Shown here: positions 9,349 through 17,768 of the stretch, piece by piece
Numbering within the stretch: position 1 is the first letter of the stretch
Layout of the letters: every line of letters begins with the position of its first letter
NCBI GenBank assembly: GCA_017540585.1
Contig: JAFYAT010000068.1
Coordinates: forward strand, 1-60,976
Source of the DNA: Bacteroidaceae bacterium
GTDB lineage: Bacteria; Bacteroidota; Bacteroidia; Bacteroidales; Bacteroidaceae
Direction: 5' to 3'
Length of the DNA stretch: 60,976 nucleotides
Position numbers and translations under genes: made by a program
Notes under the pieces: model-generated
Database searches by the model: none
Seen by the model: only the letters and a program-made list of their open reading frames with translations
What the model was told of the DNA's origin: nothing

Positions 9349-9692
9349 ATAACTTGGGAGTTAACTTCGTGGAGTTAATAAGGAGTTATAAAGGTAGTTA
9401 AAAAGACGAATGACCGTTCGCGTATTAGTTGTAAAACGAAAATCCGGAATATTTTAGAAAATTGTTTCTCTTTTGTTTTACCTCCCTTCGGTCAGTGAGA
9501 GAAGTTACTTGTTTTTACTTCCCTACAGTCTGTGAGACCGCTTCGCCCAGTTCTGATTATTGGCGTACATGGCGCACATAAATGAATGAACCTGCGTTTT
9601 TAGAAATAGAGTATCGTCTCTTTAACTTCATTTTATCTCCCCCAATAACTACTCTATAACTACTTTGAGTAATTTGAAATAATAAAAGAAAT
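9349..9692. other. Intergenic region with a dispersed 38-nt repeat
   Basis: No gene is seen. The segment 9515-9552 is the reverse complement, with about six differences, of 25652-25689 (shared cores GCGAAGC, TCTCAC and GTAGGGAAGTAA). A degenerate half copy precedes it at 9481-9508. The start of the region carries GAGTTA/AGTTAATAAGGAGTTA iterations. Confidence 0.5.
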
Positions 9693-9923
9693 ATGAACAA
9701 CAACAATTTTGCATTCAGCAAGATTAACTACATCCTTCTTGCTGTAGGAATAGTAATCATCCTTGCAGGATTCTATCTCATGTCGGGTGACAGCACAACA
9801 GAAGCTGCCTTCAACCCTGACATATTCAGCGACACACGCATCAAGGTGGCACCTATGGTCAGCCTCTTTGGATTTATCTTCATCATCGTGGCTATTCTCT
9901 GGCCAAGCAAAAAAGGCGAATAA
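9693..9923 (+). CDS. DUF3098 family small membrane protein
   Basis: This 76-aa protein has two transmembrane helices (about residues 12-31 and 50-70) separated by a polar loop ending in FNPDIFSDTRIKVAP. That layout and the loop are characteristic of the Bacteroidetes DUF3098 family. The biochemical role is unknown. The family is regularly placed between ftsX and uppP in this phylum, and here it sits 3 nt before uppP, suggesting an envelope or cell-wall role. Confidence 0.85.
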   Translation: MNNNNFAFSKINYILLAVGIVIILAGFYLMSGDSTTEAAFNPDIFSDTRIKVAPMVSLFGFIFIIVAILWPSKKGE

Positions 9924-9926
9924 GAC

Positions 9927-10745
9927 ATGAACGAATTACAAGCCCTCCTCATGGGCATATTTCAGGGATTGACAGAGTATCTTCCTGTAAGCAGCAGCGG
10001 TCACCTCGCTATTGCTGGAGAGCTTCTCGGAGTGGAAGACCCTGAGAAGGTGATGGCTTTCACCGTGGCTGTACATGTGGCTACCGTTCTCAGCACCATA
10101 GTTATCCTCTGGAAAGAGATTGTATGGATTCTCACAGGTCTGTTCCGTAAGAACCCAGGAGGTGGAATGAACATGGAACAACAGTATGCGGTCAACATAC
10201 TCGTGAGCATGATTCCAATCGGTATCGTGGGAGTATTCTTCAAGGATTGGATTGAGGAAGCATTTGGCGGACTTGTGGTCGTAGGATGCTGCCTTATAGT
10301 CACATCCATGCTCCTCGGCTTCTCATACTTTGCCAAGCCACGTACAAAGGAGAATATTTCTGTTACAGATGCCCTCATCATCGGCATTGCACAGGCAATA
10401 GCAGCCCTCCCAGGACTCTCTCGTAGCGGTTCAACAATCGGTATGGGACTTATCCTCGGCGACAAGAAAGAAAAGCTTGCCCAGTTCTCATTCCTCATGG
10501 CCATTCCACCTATCCTCGGTATGGCACTCCTCGATTTCAAGGATATGCTTGAGGTAGGAATAGAGACAGCCATGGCAGGAATATCAACATCAGCACTTGC
10601 CGTAGGATTCATCTCAGCATTCATCGTAGGATGTATTGCCTGCAAAATGATGATTGAACTTGTCAAGAAAGGCAAGATGATTTGGTTCTCCATCTACTGT
10701 GCCATCGTCGGAGTATCGGTATTGGTATGGCAGTTGCTTATGTAA
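9927..10745 (+). CDS. uppP: Undecaprenyl-diphosphatase (bacitracin resistance protein)
   Basis: UppP dephosphorylates undecaprenyl diphosphate to recycle the lipid carrier used for peptidoglycan and surface polysaccharides. The 272-aa integral membrane protein carries both family motifs: the N-terminal [14 protein letters not shown] (the E/Q-rich motif with the catalytic Ser/His) and the central [12 protein letters not shown], with a conserved Arg. About eight membrane helices are seen. It directly follows the DUF3098 gene and precedes truB, a conserved Bacteroidetes order. Confidence 0.96.
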   Translation: MNELQALLMGIFQGLTEYLPVSSSGHLAIAGELLGVEDPEKVMAFTVAVHVATVLSTIVILWKEIVWILTGLFRKNPGGGMNMEQQYAVNILVSMIPIGIVGVFFKDWIEEAFGGLVVVGCCLIVTSMLLGFSYFAKPRTKENISVTDALIIGIAQAIAALPGLSRSGSTIGMGLILGDKKEKLAQFSFLMAIPPILGMALLDFKDMLEVGIETAMAGISTSALAVGFISAFIVGCIACKMMIELVKKGKMIWFSIYCAIVGVSVLVWQLLM

Positions 10746-10842
10746 AATTAGGCTGTTTTTCACGTCCTGAGTTTGGAACTCTTAATCCATAAGGATAAAA
10801 TAGTATAGAAAATACTGTGTTTTGAAGTAGTGACTAAGTACT

Positions 10843-10881
10843 GACTCATATGAGACTCATATGAGACTTACATGAGACTCT
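10843..10881. repeat. Three-copy short direct repeat CATATGAGACT
   Basis: GACTCATAT, GACTCATAT and GACTTACAT units, each followed by GA, follow each other at 11-bp spacing in the gap between uppP and truB. Each contains an ATGAGACT core. Their function is unknown. Confidence 0.5.
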
Positions 10882-10960
10882 GAGCATAGACAATATAGTA
10901 TCATTCACACAACAGTTTTTCTTACTACACGTGAATAAAGCAGGCTATAATAAAAATATA

Positions 10961-11764
10961 ATGAATCCCCAACTCGGAGAAATACTCGTATTCAATAAGC
11001 CTTACAGGTGGACATCGTTCAATGTTGTTGCCAAGGTACGCAGGGAACTGTCACACAGGTTAGGCGTAAAGAAACTAAAGGTAGGACATGCTGGTACGCT
11101 CGACCCTCTTGCCACAGGCGTATTGCTTGTGTGCACAGGTAAGGCAACAAAGCGTATTGATGAACTACAGAGCCATACGAAGGAATATGTCGCAACAATC
11201 AAACTGGGTGCTACGACTCCTTCCTTTGATATGGAAACAGAAGAGGATGCAACCTATCCTTTTGAACACATCACCCGTGAAAAGGTAGATGAGGTACTCA
11301 AAAGCTTTGTCGGAAGGATAGAGCAGATACCCCCTACCTATTCTGCATGCAAGGTGGATGGCAAAAGAGCCTTTGCCCTTGCACGTCAAGGTGAAGAGGT
11401 GGACTTGAAGCCAAAGGTACTCGTCATCGACGAGATAGAGGTCATGCACTTTGGTATGGTTGAGAATCGTGTTGAGGAACTTGAAGATGAACGTAGTTCG
11501 GAAGACCCACGTGACAACCGTATCAAGTACCAGACAGGAAACCTCGGTGAGAGTCATCTCTCGCTTACCATAAGGGTTGTGTGCAGTAAGGGCACATACA
11601 TCCGTGCCTTGGCACGAGACATCGGCAAGGCACTCGGTAGCGGAGGTTATCTCACAGACCTTATCCGCACAAGGATTGGCGAGTATAAACTCAAGGATTG
11701 CATAGACATAGAGCATCTTGACGAATGGCTTGATGCCCAGACAATAGAAAAAGAAATACTTTAA
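10961..11764 (+). CDS. truB: tRNA pseudouridine(55) synthase
   Basis: TruB makes pseudouridine 55 in the T loop of nearly all tRNAs and also acts as a tRNA chaperone. The sequence shows the motif I region [15 protein letters not shown], the catalytic motif [14 protein letters not shown] with Asp as nucleophile, [16 protein letters not shown], and [13 protein letters not shown]. The ATG at 10961 (267 aa) places MNPQLGEIL at the usual distance from motif I; a GTG at 10931 would add ten residues not typical of the family. Residues of about 170-195 form an acidic insert ([17 protein letters not shown]). It is followed 14 nt later by queA. Confidence 0.95.
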   Translation: MNPQLGEILVFNKPYRWTSFNVVAKVRRELSHRLGVKKLKVGHAGTLDPLATGVLLVCTGKATKRIDELQSHTKEYVATIKLGATTPSFDMETEEDATYPFEHITREKVDEVLKSFVGRIEQIPPTYSACKVDGKRAFALARQGEEVDLKPKVLVIDEIEVMHFGMVENRVEELEDERSSEDPRDNRIKYQTGNLGESHLSLTIRVVCSKGTYIRALARDIGKALGSGGYLTDLIRTRIGEYKLKDCIDIEHLDEWLDAQTIEKEIL

Positions 11765-11778
11765 TAAAGGATAAAGAT

Positions 11779-12837
11779 ATGAAACTATCTCAGTTCAAGT
11801 TTAAGTTACCAGATGACAAGGTGGCACTCGAGCCTCCTTACCATCGTGATGAATGCAAGTTAATGGTCGTTCATCGTAAGACAGGTGAAATAGAGCATCG
11901 TTTGTTCAAGGACATCATCGACTATTTTGATGATGGTGACTCATTCATATTTAACGACACAAGGGTATTCCCTGCACGTCTATACGGAAACAAGGAGAAG
12001 ACAGGCGCACGTATCGAGGTGTTCCTTCTTCGTGAACTTAACGCTGAGCTCCGTCTCTGGGATGTTCTCGTTGACCCAGCACGTAAGATTCGTATAGGAA
12101 ACAAGCTTTACTTTGGTGAGGACAACTCCATGGTAGCCGAGGTTATCGACAATACAACTTCACGTGGACGTACACTCCGTTTCCTCTATGACGGTCCTCA
12201 TGATGAGTTCAAGGCAGCCCTCTATGCACTTGGAGAGGCTCCACTACCAGACGATGTCCGTTCACGTCGTAAGGCTACACCAGAGGATATCGAGAATTTC
12301 CAGACAATATATGCAACAAAGGAAGGTGCTGTAACCGCTCCTGCGACAGGTCTCCACTTCTCTCGTGAGCTCATGAAGCGTATGGAGATTAAGGGTATCA
12401 ATCAGGCATTCATCACTCTCCACGCAGGTCTCGGCAATTTCCGTAATATCGACGTTGAAGACCTCACAAAACATAAGACAGATAGCGAGCAGATGTCCGT
12501 ATCAGCAGAGGCTTGTGCTATCGTCAACAAGTCAAAGGAAGAAGGACATCACGTATGTGCCGTAGGTACTACCGTACTTCGTGCAATCGAGACAGCCGTA
12601 GGTCCAGGTGGTTTCATCAAGGAGTTTGAGGGATGGACAAACAAGTTTATCTTCCCTCCATACGACTTCACGGTGGCTGATGCCTTTGTCGTAAACTTCC
12701 AGATGCCACTCACAACCATGCTTATGCTTGTAACAGCCTTCGGTGGCTACGACGTGGTGATGAACGCTTATAAGGAAGCCCTCAACGGCGACTATAAGTT
12801 TGGTACTTACGGTGATGCAATGCTCATAATTGACTAA
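11779..12837 (+). CDS. queA: S-adenosylmethionine:tRNA ribosyltransferase-isomerase
   Basis: QueA transfers and isomerises the ribosyl group of SAM onto preQ1 in tRNA to form epoxyqueuosine. The 352-aa protein shows family segments [41 protein letters not shown] and [11 protein letters not shown]. It lies in the truB-queA-folK cluster with gaps of only 1-14 nt, so it is co-transcribed. With miaB and truB it gives this stretch a tRNA-modification theme. Confidence 0.96.
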   Translation: MKLSQFKFKLPDDKVALEPPYHRDECKLMVVHRKTGEIEHRLFKDIIDYFDDGDSFIFNDTRVFPARLYGNKEKTGARIEVFLLRELNAELRLWDVLVDPARKIRIGNKLYFGEDNSMVAEVIDNTTSRGRTLRFLYDGPHDEFKAALYALGEAPLPDDVRSRRKATPEDIENFQTIYATKEGAVTAPATGLHFSRELMKRMEIKGINQAFITLHAGLGNFRNIDVEDLTKHKTDSEQMSVSAEACAIVNKSKEEGHHVCAVGTTVLRAIETAVGPGGFIKEFEGWTNKFIFPPYDFTVADAFVVNFQMPLTTMLMLVTAFGGYDVVMNAYKEALNGDYKFGTYGDAMLIID

Positions 12838-12838
12838 G

Positions 12839-13267
12839 ATGCATACCGTATTCCTATCATTAGGTACAAATCTTGGCGACAAGGAAAGAAATCTCAATGA
12901 CGCCATTGCTCATATACAAAGGCGGATTGGCACAGTTGTGGCCAAATCCGCCTTTGTCCAAACTGAGCCATGGGGATTTGAAAGCAATAACTCCTTCCTT
13001 AATGCAGCCATAAAGGTAGAGACAATACAGTCACCCGAACAGGTTCTGCATCAGACTCAGGAGATAGAGAGGATGCTTGGCAGAGTGTCCAAATCCGTTG
13101 ATGGCAAGTACCACGACAGAATAATAGATATTGACATTCTTTTGTATTATGTGGATTCTGTCATCAAGGGTGACGGCTTGCATATAAGTACACCAGAACT
13201 GACTATACCACACCCGTTAATGAATGAGCGTGACTTTGTACTCATTCCATTGAAAGAAATATTATGA
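12839..13267 (+). CDS. folK: 2-amino-4-hydroxy-6-hydroxymethyldihydropteridine diphosphokinase
   Basis: HPPK pyrophosphorylates hydroxymethyldihydropterin in folate synthesis. The 142-aa protein has the N-terminal LGTNLGDKERNL, the loop EPWGFESNNSFLNAAI, and DRIIDIDILLY carrying the Mg-binding aspartates. The ATG at 12839, one nt after the queA stop, fits the family start; an in-frame TTG at 12830 would overlap queA. The stop overlaps the next start as ATGA, showing translational coupling. Confidence 0.94.
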   Translation: MHTVFLSLGTNLGDKERNLNDAIAHIQRRIGTVVAKSAFVQTEPWGFESNNSFLNAAIKVETIQSPEQVLHQTQEIERMLGRVSKSVDGKYHDRIIDIDILLYYVDSVIKGDGLHISTPELTIPHPLMNERDFVLIPLKEIL

Positions 13268-15432
13268 AATTAAAGTTTTTACATCTGGCATTGTTTGCCT
13301 TGCTTCCATCATGTATTATGGCGCAAAAAAAACAGTTTACTCTCGATGATCTCCTTCCTGGAGGAAAGACATATTATCAGAACTCCGTTCCTGAAAACAA
13401 ATACCTCACATGGTGGGGTAACGAATGTGTAATGCTCGAAGTTGACAGATGTTATGTCATAGACAAGAAGACTGGCAAGGAAAGCAAGTCTATGTTTAAC
13501 CTTGACGACATCAACGCAATCCTTAAAAACGCAGGAAAAAAGACCGTTTCAAGTCTCCTATATACGTCATTCCCATACGAGGACAAGTCATACGCTATGG
13601 TCGAACGTAGTAATGGCACAAAGTATCTCGTTAGCTTTGCAGATGAGAAGAAAATAATCTGGACATCCGAAGCTGGAAAAGATAATGAAGACTGGAACAG
13701 CACATCACGTAATCTGGCATATACGGACAATCATAACCTATATGTTCAGGATGCTGACGGAAAGACCATTCAGGTGTCAAAGGATGGAAATAACGACATA
13801 AGATATGGCGAGTCCGTCCATCGTGACGAGTTCGGAATATTCAAGGGAACATTCTGGAGTCCTAAGGGCAATCTCCTTGCTTTCTACCGAATGGACCAAA
13901 GCATGGTAAGCACATATCCACAGGTAAATGTGACTCCAAAGGGTACAGATTCACGTTGTGCACAACTTGTACCAGACAAATACCCTATGGCAGGTGAGAC
14001 TTCACACAAGGTTACCGTAGGAGTATTCGACATAGCAACAAAGAAGACAATATATCTTGATGCTGGCGACCCAACTGACCGCTACTTTACAAACGTGTCA
14101 TGGGCACCAGACGAGAAGACAATATACATGATTGAACTCAATCGTGACCAGACAGATGGTGAACTTGTAGAATATGACGCAAAGACAGGCAAGAAGATTC
14201 GTACCCTCTTTGCAGAGCATGATGACAAGTATTTCGAACCATGTGCTCCTATACAGTTCCTTCCTTGGGACAGCAGCAAGTTCATCTACCTCAGTCGTCG
14301 TGACGGATATAATCACATATACCTATACAATACAGATGGTAAATTGCTCAAGCAGCTCACTAAGGGAGAATGGGAGGTGTTTGACATCATCGGCTTCAAC
14401 AAAAGTACAAAGTCTGTCATCTATTCTTCCAACGAGGCTTCACCAATACAGAAGAATATCTGTACAGTAGGTATGAACGGCAAGCATAGCGTAATAGGTA
14501 ATTCAACAGGATGGCATAGTGCCAAGTTGAGCAATAGCGGTGAGTACATTCTCGACTACTATTCTTCTCCAACTATTGCACGTAACATAGACGTATGCAG
14601 CACAAAGACCTTGAAGTCGTCAAACATATTCTCCGCTAAGGACAAGTGGGAAAACTTCAACGCACCAAAGATTCAGCTTGGAACAATCAAGGCTGCTGAC
14701 GGTAAGACAGACCTTTACTATCGCCTTGTTTTGCCAACAGATTTTGACCCAAACAAGAAATATCCTGCCGTAGTATATGTATATGGCGGTCCTCATGCTC
14801 ATAATATTGATGCTTCCATACATTATGGAGTACGTGGATGGGATATCTACATGGCACAGAAGGGCTATGTTATGTTCTGCCTTGACAACCGTGGTAGCGA
14901 ACATAGAGGCAAGGACTTTGAGCAGGCTACATTCCGCAACCTCGGTGTGGAGGAGATGAAAGACCAGTTGAAGGGTGTCGAGTATCTCAAGAGTCTTCCT
15001 TACGTTGACTCTTCACGCCTCGGAGTACATGGCTGGAGTTTTGGCGGTTATATGACAACAAGTCTTATGACTACATATCCTGATGTGTTCAAGTGTGGTG
15101 TTGCTGGAGGTCCAGTTATCGACTGGAAATACTACGAGGTGATGTATGGCGAACGCTATATGGACACTCCTCAGACAAACCCAGAAGGTTACAAGAAGAC
15201 TTCACTCCTCAACAAGGCTGGTAATCTCAAGGGACGTCTCCTTGTCATCTATGGAGGAAACGACCCAACATGTGTTCCTCAGCATACACTCACATTCATG
15301 CGTGCTTGTATTGATGCTGGCACTTATCCTGACCTCTTCACTTATCCTGGTGATGGTCATAATATGTTCGGACATGACAGAATACACCTCCATGAGGTCA
15401 TCACACGTTATTTTGAGGATCACTTGAAGTGA
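13264..15432 (+). CDS. S9-family dipeptidyl peptidase (DPP IV-like), exported
   Basis: This 722-aa serine peptidase has an N-terminal signal peptide (MKLKFLHLALFALLPSC...AQ), an eight-bladed beta-propeller (about residues 50-470) and a C-terminal alpha/beta-hydrolase domain. The catalytic triad can be placed: Ser592 in GWSFGGY, Asp667 in GGNDPT and His699 in GDGHNMF. Enzymes of this group release N-terminal Xaa-Pro or related dipeptides in the periplasm, supporting peptide nutrition. Its ATG overlaps the folK stop by 4 nt, which makes the peptidase the distal gene of a housekeeping operon. Confidence 0.93.
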   Translation: MKLKFLHLALFALLPSCIMAQKKQFTLDDLLPGGKTYYQNSVPENKYLTWWGNECVMLEVDRCYVIDKKTGKESKSMFNLDDINAILKNAGKKTVSSLLYTSFPYEDKSYAMVERSNGTKYLVSFADEKKIIWTSEAGKDNEDWNSTSRNLAYTDNHNLYVQDADGKTIQVSKDGNNDIRYGESVHRDEFGIFKGTFWSPKGNLLAFYRMDQSMVSTYPQVNVTPKGTDSRCAQLVPDKYPMAGETSHKVTVGVFDIATKKTIYLDAGDPTDRYFTNVSWAPDEKTIYMIELNRDQTDGELVEYDAKTGKKIRTLFAEHDDKYFEPCAPIQFLPWDSSKFIYLSRRDGYNHIYLYNTDGKLLKQLTKGEWEVFDIIGFNKSTKSVIYSSNEASPIQKNICTVGMNGKHSVIGNSTGWHSAKLSNSGEYILDYYSSPTIARNIDVCSTKTLKSSNIFSAKDKWENFNAPKIQLGTIKAADGKTDLYYRLVLPTDFDPNKKYPAVVYVYGGPHAHNIDASIHYGVRGWDIYMAQKGYVMFCLDNRGSEHRGKDFEQATFRNLGVEEMKDQLKGVEYLKSLPYVDSSRLGVHGWSFGGYMTTSLMTTYPDVFKCGVAGGPVIDWKYYEVMYGERYMDTPQTNPEGYKKTSLLNKAGNLKGRLLVIYGGNDPTCVPQHTLTFMRACIDAGTYPDLFTYPGDGHNMFGHDRIHLHEVITRYFEDHLK

Positions 15433-15457
15433 CAGAATTCACTTGTAAAAACGCAAT

Positions 15458-16255
15458 ATGAAACAACTGACAGTAGTAAAAGTAGGAGGCAAGATTGTTG
15501 AGGACGAAGAAACACTCGTCCAGCTCCTCAAGGATTTTAGTGCAATAGAAGGACCAAAGGTTCTTGTACATGGTGGTGGACGTAGTGCCACTAAGGTTGC
15601 TGCTGACCTCGGCATAGAGAGTACGATGATAGGAGGTCGCCGTGTGACAGATGCAGATATGCTTCGTGTGGTCAGCATGGTGTATGGTGGACTTGTGAAC
15701 AAGAATATCGTTGCACGTCTTCAGGCCTGTGGCATCAACGCACTCGGACTCACGGGAGCGGACATGAACGTGATGCTCTCACACAAGCGTCCACTCAAAA
15801 AGGTCAAGATGGAAGACGGAACAGAACAGATGGTTGACTTCGGCTTCGTAGGTGATGTGGATAAGTGTGACGGCAAGATACTTTCTACTCTTATAAATGA
15901 AGGAATAATTCCTGTCATGGCTCCACTAACACACGATGGTAAGGGAAACCTTCTCAATACAAATGCTGACACCATAGCAGGAGAAACAGCCAAGGCACTC
16001 GCTCCTTACTTTGATGTAACACTCATGTATAGTTTTGAGCACGCAGGTGTTCTTACTGATCCTGATAATGAAGATAGTGTTATTCCTCTCATAACATCAG
16101 ACAGTTTCGAGACTCTCAAGGCAGACGGCACAGTCAGCGGTGGTATGATTCCCAAGATAGAGAATGCTCTTGAAGCTGTAAAAGCAGGCGTGAAGCAGGT
16201 GATAATCACTAAGGCAGATGCCATAGACGGCAAACATGGAACTATAATAAGATAA
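15458..16255 (+). CDS. argB: Acetylglutamate kinase
   Basis: ArgB phosphorylates N-acetylglutamate, the second step of arginine synthesis. The 265-aa protein shows the amino-acid kinase fold: KVGGKIVEDEE at the N-terminus, HGGGRSATKVAADLG (substrate-binding glycine loop), NTNADTIAGETAKAL and a C-terminal SGGMIPKIENAL with the conserved Lys. Other arg genes are not nearby. The sigma-factor gene starts 5 nt downstream. Confidence 0.95.
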   Translation: MKQLTVVKVGGKIVEDEETLVQLLKDFSAIEGPKVLVHGGGRSATKVAADLGIESTMIGGRRVTDADMLRVVSMVYGGLVNKNIVARLQACGINALGLTGADMNVMLSHKRPLKKVKMEDGTEQMVDFGFVGDVDKCDGKILSTLINEGIIPVMAPLTHDGKGNLLNTNADTIAGETAKALAPYFDVTLMYSFEHAGVLTDPDNEDSVIPLITSDSFETLKADGTVSGGMIPKIENALEAVKAGVKQVIITKADAIDGKHGTIIR

Positions 16256-16260
16256 AAACA

Positions 16261-16764
16261 TTGGATTTCAAGCGCGACATATTACCTCTGAAAGACATAA
16301 TCTTTCGCACGGCTCTTCGCATCACGATGAATCGCGAGGAGTCGGAGGATATCGTGCAAGATATTCTGTTGAAGCTTTGGCAACAGAGAGACGAACTGGA
16401 GACAGTCAGTAACCTTGAAGCATTTGCCCTTACATCTGCCCGTAATCTTGCCATAGACCGCATTTCCAAGCATGAACAGAAGAACATATCACTCGTCGAG
16501 GAAACGCACGACAGGGAAGACGTGTGGCAAATGTCTGCCCATGACTGTATGGAGCGTGACGAACGACAATCCAATATTGCTTCTGCCATAGCAACCCTAC
16601 CTGAGAAGCAACGTACAGTGCTACAATTACGCGACATCGAAGGTAAGGCATATAAGGAAATAGCCGAGATAATTGGTATCACAGAGTCCGATGTGAAAGT
16701 CAATCTGTTCCGCGCAAGAGGATTTTTGAAAGAAAAATTAAATTTTCTCAAGCGTGATAAATAG
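16261..16764 (+). CDS. ECF-type RNA polymerase sigma factor
   Basis: This 167-aa sigma-70-family protein has region 2 (ITMNREESEDIVQDILLKLWQQR, about residues 20-42) and region 4 (LPEKQRTVLQLRDIEGKAYKEIAEIIGITESDVKVNLFRAR, about 117-157). The best start is a TTG at 16261. It gives DFKRDILPLKDIIFRTAL upstream of region 2, which is needed for a complete domain, while the first ATG lies inside region 2. It begins 5 nt after argB, so expression is probably linked to argB or uses an internal promoter. A strong terminator at 16796-16836 separates it from the possible anti-sigma gene. Confidence 0.88.
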   Translation: MDFKRDILPLKDIIFRTALRITMNREESEDIVQDILLKLWQQRDELETVSNLEAFALTSARNLAIDRISKHEQKNISLVEETHDREDVWQMSAHDCMERDERQSNIASAIATLPEKQRTVLQLRDIEGKAYKEIAEIIGITESDVKVNLFRARGFLKEKLNFLKRDK

Positions 16765-16795
16765 CGGAAATACATACATTTACAAAGTACAAGCA

Positions 16796-16836
16796 AAAAA
16801 AGTTACAAAAAAGTTAGATTTTTTTGTAACTTTTTT
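16796..16836 (+). terminator. Rho-independent terminator after the sigma-factor gene
   Basis: A 16-bp stem with arms AAAAAGTTACAAAAAA and its complement encloses a GTTAGAT loop and is followed by a T-rich run. Confidence 0.75.
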
Positions 16837-16899
16837 GTTTTTCATCCGTCGTTATGATAGAGGGGCAAATAAAAGCCCATAATAATTAAAACTCACAAT

Positions 16900-17391
16900 A
16901 TGGATTATAAGTACATAGAACAATTAATAGAACGCTACTTTACTTGCGAGACCACTCAGCAAGAAGAGCAGATTCTTCGTTCATTCTTCTCACAGGGAGA
17001 TGTACCATCTAATTTAAGTGAGTATGCGGATTTATTCCGCTACGAGTCATCTGAGTCTGACGTTCATCTTGGAGATGATTTTGATGCCAAAATGATGGAA
17101 CTCGTAGAGAGGAAGTCGGGAATGAAGAATAATGTTGTAAGTATCCGTGGTAAGTTTACACCACTCTTTAAGGCAGCCGCCATAGTGGCTATGGTACTTA
17201 CGATAGGAAATGCTGCTGAACAGTCTATCGGCACACGTCCTTGTGAGGATAATAGCGACATCACAGCCATCAATCCTTACATTAAGAATGAAAACATTTC
17301 CGCAGCAATCAAGGTGAAGGATAATGTACAACAGGCAGAAATAAAACCTGCCGTTACATCAGATTCACTCTTGATAGAGAAAAATGATTAA
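16900..17391 (+). CDS. Putative membrane-anchored anti-sigma factor-like protein
   Basis: This 163-aa protein has an acidic N-terminal domain of about 85 residues (MDYKYIEQLIERYFTCETTQQEE...), one membrane segment (FTPLFKAAAIVAMVLTIGNA, about residues 88-107) and a short hydrophilic tail. Size, topology and position just after an ECF sigma gene suggest a sigma-binding membrane protein. It lacks the long periplasmic FecR domain, so any signalling would differ from the FecR/TonB type. The N-terminal stretch resembles small Bacteroidales proteins found beside ECF sigma genes. Function is inferred from context only. Confidence 0.55.
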   Translation: MDYKYIEQLIERYFTCETTQQEEQILRSFFSQGDVPSNLSEYADLFRYESSESDVHLGDDFDAKMMELVERKSGMKNNVVSIRGKFTPLFKAAAIVAMVLTIGNAAEQSIGTRPCEDNSDITAINPYIKNENISAAIKVKDNVQQAEIKPAVTSDSLLIEKND

Positions 17392-17488
17392 CTTTTGCTT
17401 TATAATATTAAACAAATCGATGCTTAACTTAAACCACTGATGAGTGCTGTGAAGCATTTCATCAATTGATGGAAAGTTCCATCACAGA

Positions 17489-17522
17489 ATAAGGATGAGT
17501 CAAACAGTTGACTCATCCTTAT
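17489..17522. terminator. Terminator hairpin
   Basis: ATAAGGATGAGTCAA, loop ACAG, then the perfect 15-nt complement, followed by CTGTTTTAT. Confidence 0.8.
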
Positions 17523-17649
17523 CTGTTTTATATGCCTATTGAAAAAATAATACTCCACAAAAAGTAAACGATTACTGTTGCAAATATGCAAAAAGTAAGA
17601 ATAAATCAATACTTTATTCTGAAAACGAATTAAAAACTCCTGATAATTA

Positions 17650-17679
17650 TTGAAATTAATTAAGTTTTTCATACATTTG
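17650..17679 (+). promoter_or_regulatory. Promoter of susC-susD
   Basis: TTG (17650-17652), a 19-nt gap and TACATTTG (17672-17679) fit the Bacteroidetes pattern. Confidence 0.6.
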
Positions 17680-17768
17680 CATCGTAAACTAAACTGAACC
17701 GTAATTATACCATTAACGTATAAAAATCCAATCAAACAAAATAAAAATAAATCTAAAAAACAAACAAG

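Larger units (their letters stand above)
17392..17768. other. Intergenic region before susC: terminator plus promoter
   Basis: The gap contains the terminator at 17489-17522 and the susC promoter at 17650-17679, with an AT-rich stretch between. It leaves a leader of about 85 nt before susC. No gene is seen. Confidence 0.6.

Noticed and set aside
10001..10693. 230-codon minus-strand frame within uppP
   Set aside because: It is antisense to a certain gene and its Met/Pro/Ile-rich composition is a shadow of uppP codon usage.
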